7,864 nt of DNA. It comes from Chloroflexota bacterium. Its GTDB lineage: Bacteria > Chloroflexota > Dehalococcoidia > Dehalococcoidales > UBA2162. The position numbers were made by a program, and so were the translations under genes. Below the pieces are notes generated by a model that saw only the letters and a list, made by a program, of their open reading frames with translations, did no database searches and was not told the DNA's origin. Below, one piece after another: positions 1 to 7,587 of this stretch. Where the stretch lies: assembly GCA_016193545.1 (NCBI GenBank), contig JACPSA010000023.1, forward strand, positions 1 through 7,864, given 5' to 3'. The first letter of the stretch is position 1. Each line of letters begins with the position of its first letter.

Positions 1-86
1 AGTTGCAACGGAAGATTGGACAGCAGGCTTCGGAACTCACGGACTTTACCCCGGTTATTCGTTGCCAGAAGAAGCTTACAGTCCAT
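1..86 (-). CDS. rdgB: RdgB/HAM1-type non-canonical purine NTP pyrophosphatase, 5' part only
   Basis: The minus strand from base 86 reads ATG and then about 28 codons that run off the left edge of the window. The peptide begins MDCKLLLATNNRGKVREF and continues RSLLSNLPLQL. This is the typical RdgB/HAM1 amino end, where the T-N-x-G-K-x-x-E signature forms part of the nucleotide-binding site. The family hydrolyses dITP, XTP and ITP to monophosphates plus pyrophosphate, keeping deaminated purines out of DNA and RNA. A full protein is about 200 residues, so some 85% lies outside. The start follows the GYD gene's stop by 30 nt in the same direction, so the two are probably co-transcribed. No strong ribosome binding site is seen. 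An in-frame stop 21 nt upstream rules out an earlier start with a usual codon. The identification rests on the N-terminal motif alone. Confidence 0.75.
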   Translation of the reverse strand, partial: MDCKLLLATNNRGKVREFRSLLSNLPLQ

Positions 87-116
87 AGAATCACAAGGAA
101 TCGATTATCCCAGCAG

Positions 117-392
117 CTACTTGGTCAGCTCATCGATAGCCATAGCGGCCAGGGTCATCGTCTGGACAGTACCCCTGGCTCCAAGCTCCACGGCTACCTT
201 AGCCACCGTCTTGTTGTCCGGGGCCTCCAGGATATTGATGAAGTCGTACGGCCCGAGTACGGCATACTGGGCTTTTATCTTGACCCCCATAGCCTCGACT
301 TCCTTGTTGACTTCTTTGATTCTCTGCGGATTGGTCTTTATTGTCTTCCTGCCCTCGTCGGTTAAAGTGGTAAACATGATATAGATTGCCAT
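117..392 (-). CDS. GYD-domain protein
   Basis: This complete 91-residue protein starts at ATG 392, with AGGAGGT six bases upstream. It matches the GYD family, small soluble proteins of about 90-100 residues with a ferredoxin-like dimeric alpha-beta fold. Visible family features are the opening strand (YIMFTTLTDEGRKTI), a lysine-rich helix (RIKEVNKEVEAMG), the G-P-Y-D-F version of the name-giving Gly-Tyr-Asp motif near residues 47-51, and a closing GTVQTMTL strand. There is no signal peptide, membrane segment or catalytic motif. The biochemical function of the family is unknown. rdgB follows 30 nt downstream and the broken FBP aldolase/phosphatase gene lies upstream on the same strand, with a separate promoter in between. 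Family assignment is firm; any role in nucleotide or sugar metabolism suggested by neighbours would be a guess. Confidence 0.85.
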   Translation of the reverse strand: MAIYIMFTTLTDEGRKTIKTNPQRIKEVNKEVEAMGVKIKAQYAVLGPYDFINILEAPDNKTVAKVAVELGARGTVQTMTLAAMAIDELTK

Positions 393-425
393 CGGCGCAC
401 CTCCTATTATAGATTCGGGACTGTT

Positions 426-454
426 ATAATACCCCTTCTCTAAATCAAAGTCAA
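426..454 (-). promoter_or_regulatory. Putative sigma-70-type promoter for the GYD/rdgB pair
   Basis: Read on the minus strand, TTGACT (454-449) and TATTAT (431-426) are separated by exactly 17 nt. Each matches the consensus hexamer at five of six positions. The -10 box ends 33 nt before the GYD start codon. This implies that the GYD gene and probably rdgB are transcribed independently of cobO-fbp. It is a pattern match only. Confidence 0.5.
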
Positions 455-489
455 ATATAGTCAGACGCGCGACGACGCACTTTATTTAA

Positions 490-1574
490 TCAATCAAGGG
501 GGGTAAATCTCTTTTTCAGTTTTTTCATTACCTGGGGCATGGTGGTATATTCCATCTCTTCCAGGGGCAGGCGGTGCGGCTCGAAGGGACCGTGAGAACG
601 CATGTAATCAGCCGCATCCTTAGCCTGCTGGCGGGCATTATCGAAAGACATATCGGCAAACATATCGCGCGGCCCCACCAGTTTACCTTCCGCCAGCTGG
701 AAGCCGGCCGCCGTTACCCTGGGCGGCCCATCGAAGCGGGTCGGTGTGCTATCGCAGATAGCCACCGGCATCAAGGGACCATAATGCGAACCCCGCATCC
801 AGCCCTCCACCAGCAGCGGGAAGCTGAATGGCTCCAGCACTTCTCCCACCGCCGGAAACTGCCCCTGACAGCGGACGATGCACACCGGGTCGTCCTTACC
901 CACATAGCGACCGGCAATCAAGGACAAACGCTGGGTAGAGGATACGGCCGCCACTTCCCCGGTCTTCCGTTTACCATATAGCGTGAGGCCGCCCCGATGA
1001 AGACCAGCAGGTCATAAATTTCATCAGGGGCATCGAAGGTTATTCTCTTGTGCTCTTTGACATCATGCACTTCAAAGGAAAAACCCTGGTGCATATTTTC
1101 GGCAATAACCAGACCGATAGTATTAAACGGGTCGGCGAACATCTTATACAGTGGCAGATTCCACGCCCCGGATGACGTCTTGTCCGCCATAAAAACAATT
1201 ACGGTCTCAGCCTCACGCTCCTCAAATTCCATCTCAGCCAGCCCCGGCCCCATCCCCCTGACATTACCTGAAAAAGCCTCTGCCAGCAGGTCCTGACCGG
1301 CACCATGCAGTTTTAGCTGCTTAGCCAATTTAGTGCAGCTAACAAAGGTATCCCACGCTAACTTATGGATTTTCTTGCTGTCCTCACCCTGCCGGTGAGT
1401 CATAATCAGTTGCAGGTCATCCCCGCACTTGGTGACATGATAGTCAACCAGCAGACCATCCCTCTTAGGCTTAACCAGACAATCGTTAGCCTTAACCAGC
1501 AGGTCCGGATGCGATTCAGAATGACCCACATAACCCCCGATATCAGCCTTGATTACGCTCAGTGTGACAGTCAC
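490..1574 (-). pseudogene. fbp: Fructose-1,6-bisphosphate aldolase/phosphatase (class V FBPase), frameshifted
   Basis: The gene starts at GTG 1574 with GAGGAGGG five bases upstream. Frame one covers the N-terminal half and stops at 918. The C-terminal half continues in another frame to a stop at 490. Together they give about 361 residues, close to the usual size of about 365-400. The family makes fructose 6-phosphate directly from triose phosphates in gluconeogenesis. The N-terminal part carries IKADIGG with the metal-binding Asp, GDDLQLIMTH, SGNVRGMGPG, MADKT and NLPLYKMFADPFNT. The C-terminal part carries GRYVGKDDP with the Schiff-base Lys and catalytic Tyr, plus GWMRGSHYGPLMPV and TRFDGPPR. 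The break is at about 962-972. There ASRYMV should run through roughly KAVYRKTGE, so about 10 nt appear lost rather than a single base. As read, the first ORF lacks the catalytic Lys. It may be a true null allele or an assembly error. Confidence 0.88.
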
Positions 1575-1588
1575 AATTCCCTCCTCAG

Positions 1589-2155
1589 TTAATAATCGAT
1601 TCCCGGTCGCGCCATTATTCCCTTATCATAGGGATGTTTAATTTTCACGCATTCAGTCACCTGGTCGGCCAGTTCCACCAGCCTGGCATCAGCCTGGCGG
1701 CCGGTCAGGATAAGCTCTACTTTATGCGGCTTATCCTTAATAAGTCTGATAACTTCATCCAGCTCAATCAGTTTCCAGGCTACAGCGACATTGACTTCAT
1801 CGAGCACCACCAGGTCATAGTCACCACTGAGCACAGCTTCACGAGCGGCCGCCAGGGCTTGCTTTGCCTGCTCTTTTTCCTCCGGTTTCACCTTTGCCGG
1901 GCGGGTAAAGGTTCTCAAGCCAAATCTGGCTATTTTGACATCAGGCAACTTAGCGAGAATCACCCATTCACCGGAAGGAACGCCCCCCTTCATAAAAGCA
2001 ATGATACATACCCTTAGTCCGTGACCCAGAGCACGGAGCACAGTTCCCAGGGCAGCCGAAGTCTTACCTTTACCTTCACCGGTGAAAATCTGAACGAGTC
2101 CCCGACTAAAGGGCTTCTTTGCTGAAAGACTGGATAAGGACGCCGCTTCTGCCAA
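1589..2155 (-). CDS. cobO: Cob(I)yrinic acid a,c-diamide adenosyltransferase (CobO/BtuR family)
   Basis: This 188-residue cytoplasmic enzyme transfers the adenosyl group of ATP to the reduced cobalt of corrinoids, giving the adenosyl-cobamide form in cobalamin synthesis and salvage. The P-loop GEGKGKTSA at about residues 26-34 and the VVLDEVN strand near 116-122 are typical of CobO. So is the ending with VELILTGR, ADQVTE and IKHPYDKGI. The length is near the family norm of about 190-200, and nothing is missing. Two TTG codons lie in tandem at 2158 and 2155. I chose 2155 because GAGGAG then sits 5 nt upstream, whereas 2158 would leave only 2 nt; no ATG is available before the P-loop. The FBP aldolase/phosphatase gene starts 14 nt after the stop, so both probably share the promoter at 2221-2250. 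No cobalamin riboswitch is evident upstream. Confidence 0.92.
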   Translation of the reverse strand: MAEAASLSSLSAKKPFSRGLVQIFTGEGKGKTSAALGTVLRALGHGLRVCIIAFMKGGVPSGEWVILAKLPDVKIARFGLRTFTRPAKVKPEEKEQAKQALAAAREAVLSGDYDLVVLDEVNVAVAWKLIELDEVIRLIKDKPHKVELILTGRQADARLVELADQVTECVKIKHPYDKGIMARPGIDY

Positions 2156-2220
2156 CAAAGCTCCTCAAACGAAAACTCAGTAGAAAACTAACCAGGGACT
2201 ATGACTCAAAAAACATAGAT

Positions 2221-2250
2221 AGTTTACCAATCCAAGCCCAGCCCTGTCAA
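2221..2250 (-). promoter_or_regulatory. Putative promoter for cobO-fbp
   Basis: On the minus strand a perfect TTGACA (2250-2245) is followed after 18 nt by TAAACT (2226-2221), a four-of-six match to the -10 consensus. The start codon of cobO lies about 65 nt downstream. It is the best match on this strand of the 230-nt divergent region. Confidence 0.45.
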
Positions 2251-2296
2251 GAAATAAACCGACGATTTAGACCATTTTCCTAAAAATAGGATTCTA

Positions 2297-2325
2297 TTGT
2301 AGCTAATCCTGTTTGATGGTAGAAT
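2297..2325 (+). promoter_or_regulatory. Putative promoter for the metallo-beta-lactamase-fold gene
   Basis: TTGTAG (2297-2302) and TAGAAT (2320-2325) are separated by 17 nt on the plus strand. They match the consensus hexamers at four and five of six positions. The start codon is 60 nt downstream and preceded by GGGAG. It faces away from the cobO promoter, so the two control regions do not overlap. Confidence 0.45.
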
Positions 2326-2385
2326 ATAAACCTGTCATGGAAGACCTTTAGTTGCGCTCAACCTCAAAGAGAACAGGGAGAAAAA

Positions 2386-2783
2386 ATGATTCTGGAAAAG
2401 CTTGAAGTAGGCGCCTATGCGGCTAACTGCTACATTATCGGAGACGAATCCAGCAAAGAGGGATTAATAATCGACCCCGGGGCTGAGGCTAACCGGATTT
2501 CACGGAAGGTTAAAGACCTGGGACTTAAAATAAAATATATCGCCTTAACCCACGGCCACATGGACCACGTCGGTGCCCTGAAAGAGATTAAGGAAATCAC
2601 CCATGCCAGGATAGCTATTCATGCCGACGATGCCGCAGGTCTCCAGGCAACTACGAACAGATAATGGACAGCATCCGGACCAGGCTCATGGTACTGCCTG
2701 ATGAGACCGTGGTTTATCCCGGTCACGGCCCGGAAAGCACTATCAGCACCGAGCGCCGCTTAAATCCCTTTCTGCGGGGTTAA
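2386..2783 (+). pseudogene. Metallo-beta-lactamase-fold hydrolase (glyoxalase II-like), internally deleted and frameshifted
   Basis: The gene starts at ATG 2386 after GGGAG. The first 86 or so residues are a normal amino end of a small YcbL/glyoxalase II-like hydrolase. They include N-C-Y-I-I-G-D, the IIDPGAE strand and the zinc motif THGHMDH (His56, His58, Asp60, His61). The frame then meets a stop at 2662-2664. From about 2646 another frame encodes the expected carboxyl end, GNYEQIMDSIRTRLM, then VVYPGHGPES with a late metal-binding His, and a stop at 2781-2783. The middle is absent: the H-T-P-G-H-T/S-P-G segment and the F-S-G-D-T-L-F segment with the bridging Asp. Intact relatives are about 205-215 residues, so roughly 80-90 codons are missing. 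The lost ligands make activity unlikely. Substrate of the intact form is unknown. Confidence 0.85.
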
Positions 2784-2839
2784 GCCTCAAATGTCATTCT
2801 GGAGCGATGTGTTAACGCAGCCATACCGGGCCCAGTAGC
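2784..2839. other. Convergent intergenic gap with a repeat remnant
   Basis: This 56-nt gap separates the ends of two converging genes. ATGTCATTCTGG at 2791-2802 is the exact reverse complement of 5272-5283 at the edge of the large intergenic repeat cluster, so it is probably a remnant of the same repeat type. A clear stem-plus-T-run terminator is not visible. Confidence 0.4.
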
Positions 2840-4972
<2,133 letters not shown>

Positions 4973-5014
4973 TACGTCTCCTCTCGAAAAATTTTATTTT
5001 GGCACAACTTTCGT

Positions 5015-5043
5015 ATTCTACCCAAAGTAAGCGGTAAAATCAA
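5015..5043 (-). promoter_or_regulatory. Putative promoter for hppA
   Basis: On the minus strand TTGATT (5043-5038) and TAGAAT (5020-5015) are separated by 17 nt. They match consensus at four and five of six positions. The hppA start codon is 42 nt downstream of the -10 box. It lies between the gene and the repeat cluster, so hppA need not depend on the thiE-translin transcript. Confidence 0.5.
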
Positions 5044-5070
5044 GACCCCCCCGTTTGGTTGCCTCCATTG

Positions 5071-5150
5071 TTATTGCGAGACCATTCCGACACAAGTCGG
5101 AAGGCGACCTGCTCGCCGAACAAGTTCTTTGGCAGGCGAGAGCAATCTGG
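5071..5150. repeat. Palindromic intergenic repeat with ATTGC...GCAAT ends
   Basis: The element is bounded by ATTGC (5073-5077) and its complement GCAAT (5142-5146). Inside are a perfect 7-bp stem, TTCCGAC/GTCGGAA (5085-5091 and 5096-5102), with a 4-nt loop, and a second stem CTCGCC/GGCGAG (5112-5117 and 5135-5140). ATTGCGAG at the left and GCAATCTGG at the right recur around 7144-7169. It looks like a REP- or MITE-like unit. Open frames across it on both strands have no ribosome binding site or family signal and are not genes. Confidence 0.65.
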
Positions 5151-5179
5151 ATGGGGTATAGCGTCCCTCATCTCCCGGC

Positions 5180-5283
5180 TTGCCACCGACTCCCGCCGCA
5201 GGTGGGAATCCATTGGCGGTGAGAGGGAGACCTGGATTCTGGCTGGAGTTTATCCCGTACTTGACACGGGGCCAGAATGACAT
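5180..5283. repeat. Second palindromic repeat block
   Basis: Two further inverted repeats follow the first element. CCCGCC/GGTGGG (5192-5197 and 5201-5206) pair with one G-T wobble around a 3-nt loop. ATTCTGGC (5236-5243) pairs perfectly with GCCAGAAT (5271-5278) and encloses CCCGT/ACGGG (5254-5258 and 5266-5270), giving a nested hairpin. They could end transcription of the thiE-translin unit, but no T-run follows, so classical intrinsic termination is not supported. With the first repeat and the hppA promoter they account for most of the gene-free stretch 4973-5317. Confidence 0.6.
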
Positions 5284-5317
5284 CACCAATCAAAACCGAA
5301 TACTGCCCTCATTTGAG

Positions 5318-5959
5318 CTAGTCAAGATTCTTCTCTAGCTTTCCCAATCGCTCTTCCAGTTCCTTTTGCCTGATAACCAGTGTCAGGTCACTGCGCGTCC
5401 TCTCCAGCACACCCCTGACCATATCGGTGGTACGGCGCAGGCCGCCGGTTATCGCATCAGGAAAGTCCATCGTAACCAGGACATTATAGATACCATCCAT
5501 CGCCGCCAGTAAATCCTCACCACGTGACAGGTCACCCTTTCTCATGTTATCCAGCAGGTAACGCCGCAGCTCACCGGCCGCTTCACCCAGTCCGTTGAGA
5601 TACGCCGCATCATCAAGTGACACTAGCAGGTCGCCGGGAGCCGGCAGCGGTTGGCCCGTTACCAGAGCCAGTAAAGTGCTTCCTTCAGCAAACTCTTTTT
5701 GCGCATCCCTGACGAAACCGGTATAGCCCAGTTCACCATGTCCGGTCTTCTCGATATCATTAAGTAAACTGCGAGCTGAGTTAAGTAACTCCTTTGCCTG
5801 GTCGAATTCCTGGCGGTGTACCGCCCGGATAGCGTAGCTGCAATGACGAATTACTTCACGGCACAGCGGCAGCACCTTTTCTCTGGCCGCATCTTTGGCC
5901 GATAGGTTCGACCGTATCTGCTCGGCAATCGAATCCAGGTTATCCGTCAATCCGCTCAC
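5318..5959 (-). CDS. Translin-family protein
   Basis: This 213-residue, mostly helical, soluble protein resembles translin/TRAX. Family marks are REKVLPLCREVIRHC (26-40), GFVRDAQKEFAEG (81-93), DLLVSLDDAAYLNGLGEAAGELRR (110-133), RKGDLSRGEDLL (140-151) and the late helix LRRTTDMVRGVLERTRSDLTL (174-194). In eukaryotes translin binds RNA/DNA and, with TRAX, forms the C3PO ribonuclease; archaeal homologues can be nucleases. Glu89, Glu92, Glu126 and Glu130 fall where I recall the TRAX acidic catalytic residues, including the GEAAGE spot that matches GVADLTGE. Catalysis is therefore plausible but not shown. The last 20 residues look like a short coiled coil. The GTG start at 5959 overlaps the TGA of the thiamin gene (GTGA), implying coupled translation; GGAG lies about 10 nt upstream. 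No signal peptide is present. Confidence 0.85.
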   Translation of the reverse strand: MSGLTDNLDSIAEQIRSNLSAKDAAREKVLPLCREVIRHCSYAIRAVHRQEFDQAKELLNSARSLLNDIEKTGHGELGYTGFVRDAQKEFAEGSTLLALVTGQPLPAPGDLLVSLDDAAYLNGLGEAAGELRRYLLDNMRKGDLSRGEDLLAAMDGIYNVLVTMDFPDAITGGLRRTTDMVRGVLERTRSDLTLVIRQKELEERLGKLEKNLD

Positions 5960-7026
5960 TTCGATATCTCCAGGCTGGCAACTATCTGCCGTGAGGCTGC
6001 TTCCGGTGACCTGGCGCTCGATATGGCGCTGATGACCGCCACCGCATCAGCGCCCGCCGCCATGACCTGAGACGCGTTATCCTTGCTAATGCCGCCAATG
6101 GCCACCAGCGGCACAGAAACCGCTTGCTTAATCTGGCGCAATCTCTCCGGTCCCACTACCGCGATGGCTTCTTTGGTAGCGGTCGGGTACATCGAGCCGA
6201 CACCAAGATAGTCAGCCCCATCGGACTGGGCAGCCAGCGCCAGTTCTACGGTATTCGCCGAGACGCCCAGAATCTTATCTATCGGCAGCAGTTTACGCGC
6301 CTCTTTAGCCGGCAGGTCATCCCACCCCACGTGCAGTCCGTCGGCATCGACCGCCAGAGCTAAATCGAGATAATCATTCATGATAAAAAGGACGCCATGC
6401 TCAGCGCATAGCGACCTCAACTGCCGGGCTACCGGTAACAGTGCCCCTTTGCTCTGGACTTTATCGCGTAGCTGGATTGTCCTGGCGCCGCCACTGATTA
6501 CCTGTCTGGCCACTTCAAGATGACTGCGCCCTTTGAGCATTCCGGTATCGATAATGACATAGAGTCCGGAGATGTGCTTGAGCTTATCTTGGCGCAGCAG
6601 CCTGCCCAGCAGCTTCTGTTCGATAGTATAGATGTCAAAACGGGCATGCTTGAACTTATTCGAGTCCAATTCGGGAGCCATACCGGGAAGTTTAGCCATC
6701 TCTTCCAGAGTCCGCAGTGATTCCTGTACCCTCCGTGAGTTAGCCACCAGTACCAGCGGCAGCTCTCTTCCTTTCTCCTCCCCGGGGACTTCCATATCAG
6801 CACCAACGTCGCCCGTTGAGTCCCGCGATTGCAGCAACTGTTGCTGGAATGAGTAGTCGCCCCTTATCAGGTCGTGGCGCATCGTCTTCAGTTGCTGGGT
6901 CAGCACAGAATCGTTGAGCAACAGGCGCGCTATCTCCTCGAGGAGACGAAGCCCTTCGCCCACCCGGTTGAGGTTGGCATCGATAATACGTAATGTCTGG
7001 CGTGAAGTTGATTGTGGTGAAGTCAT
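5956..7026 (-). CDS. thiE: ThiD2-ThiE fusion: thiamine-phosphate synthase with N-terminal HMP-P kinase-like domain
   Basis: The protein has 356 residues from ATG 7026. Residues about 10-145 match ThiD2 (RIIDANLNRVGEGLRLLEEIA at 13-33, KTMRHDL, ANSRRVQESLRTLEEM), a domain reported as a hydroxymethylpyrimidine-phosphate kinase. Residues 152-352 are a complete ThiE TIM barrel, with QLRDK (185-189), MNDYLDLA and its metal-binding Asp (216-223), GLHVGWDDLP (230-239), YPTATK (280-285) and AIGGI. ThiE joins HMP-PP and the thiazole phosphate to make thiamin phosphate, so the fusion could do two successive steps. The frame is open back to 7164, but its first 46 codons read through a repeat and the promoter; GGGAG upstream of 7026 and the family's N-terminus support the later start. 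The GVSAN motif has Asn where many ThiE have His. The translin gene overlaps its end by 4 nt. No TPP riboswitch is seen. Confidence 0.92.
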   Translation of the reverse strand: MTSPQSTSRQTLRIIDANLNRVGEGLRLLEEIARLLLNDSVLTQQLKTMRHDLIRGDYSFQQQLLQSRDSTGDVGADMEVPGEEKGRELPLVLVANSRRVQESLRTLEEMAKLPGMAPELDSNKFKHARFDIYTIEQKLLGRLLRQDKLKHISGLYVIIDTGMLKGRSHLEVARQVISGGARTIQLRDKVQSKGALLPVARQLRSLCAEHGVLFIMNDYLDLALAVDADGLHVGWDDLPAKEARKLLPIDKILGVSANTVELALAAQSDGADYLGVGSMYPTATKEAIAVVGPERLRQIKQAVSVPLVAIGGISKDNASQVMAAGADAVAVISAISSARSPEAASRQIVASLEISK

Positions 7027-7097
7027 CTTTACCACTCCCTGGCCGTTGCTGAAGCAGTGTTCGTGGATTGGCACAGGCTCTTTTTCATAAGTGGTTA

Positions 7098-7126
7098 ATT
7101 TTAGCACAGCTCGGCTAGTGGGTAAA
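7098..7126 (-). promoter_or_regulatory. Putative promoter for thiE-translin
   Basis: On the minus strand TTTACC (7126-7121) and TAAAAT (7103-7098) are separated by 17 nt. They match consensus at four and five of six positions. It lies inside the longest open frame but upstream of the chosen ATG at 7026, which fits that shorter start. The leader of about 60-65 nt is too short and lacks the conserved boxes for a TPP riboswitch. Confidence 0.45.
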
Positions 7127-7140
7127 GCACAGATTCCTCT

Positions 7141-7170
7141 GTCATTGCGAGCGAAGCGTGGCAATCTGGG
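7141..7170. repeat. Short ATTGC...GCAAT palindromic repeat
   Basis: ATTGC (7144-7148) and GCAAT (7161-7165) flank a short GC-rich core. The left arm ATTGCGAG and the right arm GCAATCTGG both recur at the ends of the larger element at 5071-5150, so this looks like a minimal copy of the same family. It sits between the broken kinase fragment and the thiE promoter. Confidence 0.6.
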
Positions 7171-7182
7171 AGGTGAGGAACA

Positions 7183-7587
7183 CTACGCCCCACTCAGTTG
7201 ACCGTTAGAAAGGAGCTTTTTCACAGCCAGAGTCTGAGTATTAATGTAACCCAATAATTGTGCCATTCCGTCATGCATCTCGCGCGCCAGACGCTCCCGC
7301 TCTTGCAAGATTGCCATATCCTGGACTTGCTGGTACAGGCGAGCGTTCTCTATGGCGATGGCTAGCCATTCGCCGTCTAGCTGGTCGTAGCCGTTGGCTT
7401 GCTTTAGCCTTCCGTTTGACCTAGACTTGATATGGCGGGGCTTTGCCGTTGTGGACTGGCAGCTTGCGGAGTTACCACACCACCGACAAACGCCCTGCCT
7501 TTCCTTTAGTGTCCAGACCCTATGACATCGGCTACAATGACCTTGATGATTGCCGTTATCGCCGTCTGGTGATACATTTGAACTCAT
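7183..7587 (-). pseudogene. Chimeric ORF: zinc-ribbon N-terminus joined to a histidine-kinase fragment
   Basis: The 134-codon frame starts at ATG 7587, with AAAGGGGGT four bases upstream. Residues 1-75 are hydrophilic and hold a zinc-ribbon-like pair, Cys18-x2-Cys21 and Cys34-x2-Cys37, followed by a basic stretch and YDQLDGEWL. From residue 76, AIAIENARLYQQVQDMAILQ is the exit helix of a GAF domain and ERERLAREMHDGMAQLLG is the H-box of a NarL-partner (HisKA_3) sensor kinase, with His105 the phosphorylation site. The frame ends 29 residues after His105 with no ATPase domain, and the sensory part is missing too, so it cannot be a working kinase. The zinc-ribbon part resembles the N-terminus of longer proteins I associate with Dehalococcoidia genomes. 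Two unrelated gene pieces seem joined near 7362, inside a palindrome. The upstream half could still be expressed as a small zinc-binding protein. Confidence 0.65.
7354..7374. repeat. Palindrome at the chimera junction
   Basis: ATGGCTAGCCAT (7358-7369) is a perfect 12-bp palindrome. It is extended by GGCG (7354-7357) against CGCC (7371-7374) with one unpaired base, 7370. It coincides with the point where zinc-ribbon coding sequence changes to kinase coding sequence. It may have promoted the join or may be an accident of it. Confidence 0.5.

Noticed and set aside
490..954. Independent gene starting at GTG 954
   Set aside because: It is simply the C-terminal half of the class V FBPase. The GTG has a G-run directly against it and no properly spaced ribosome binding site.
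950..985. Programmed -1 frameshifting to join the two halves of the FBP aldolase/phosphatase gene
   Set aside because: No slippery heptamer of the X-XXY-YYZ kind, no upstream Shine-Dalgarno stimulator and no clear downstream hairpin are seen. The protein also seems several residues short at the join, which slippage would not cause.
2159..2385. Cobalamin riboswitch upstream of cobO
   Set aside because: The cobO leader after the predicted promoter is only about 60 nt, and no B12-box-like sequence was found. A riboswitch of this class needs about 200 nt.
5071..5150. CRISPR or tandem repeat array
   Set aside because: The repeats are palindromic single copies with no regular spacing or spacers, and no cas genes are nearby.
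5059..5289. Two open frames of about 72 codons on opposite strands in the hppA-translin gap
   Set aside because: Both cross the palindromic repeats, lack ribosome binding sites and resemble no family.
7027..7140. TPP riboswitch in front of thiE
   Set aside because: The leader is short and lacks the conserved CUGAGA and ACCUGA-type boxes.
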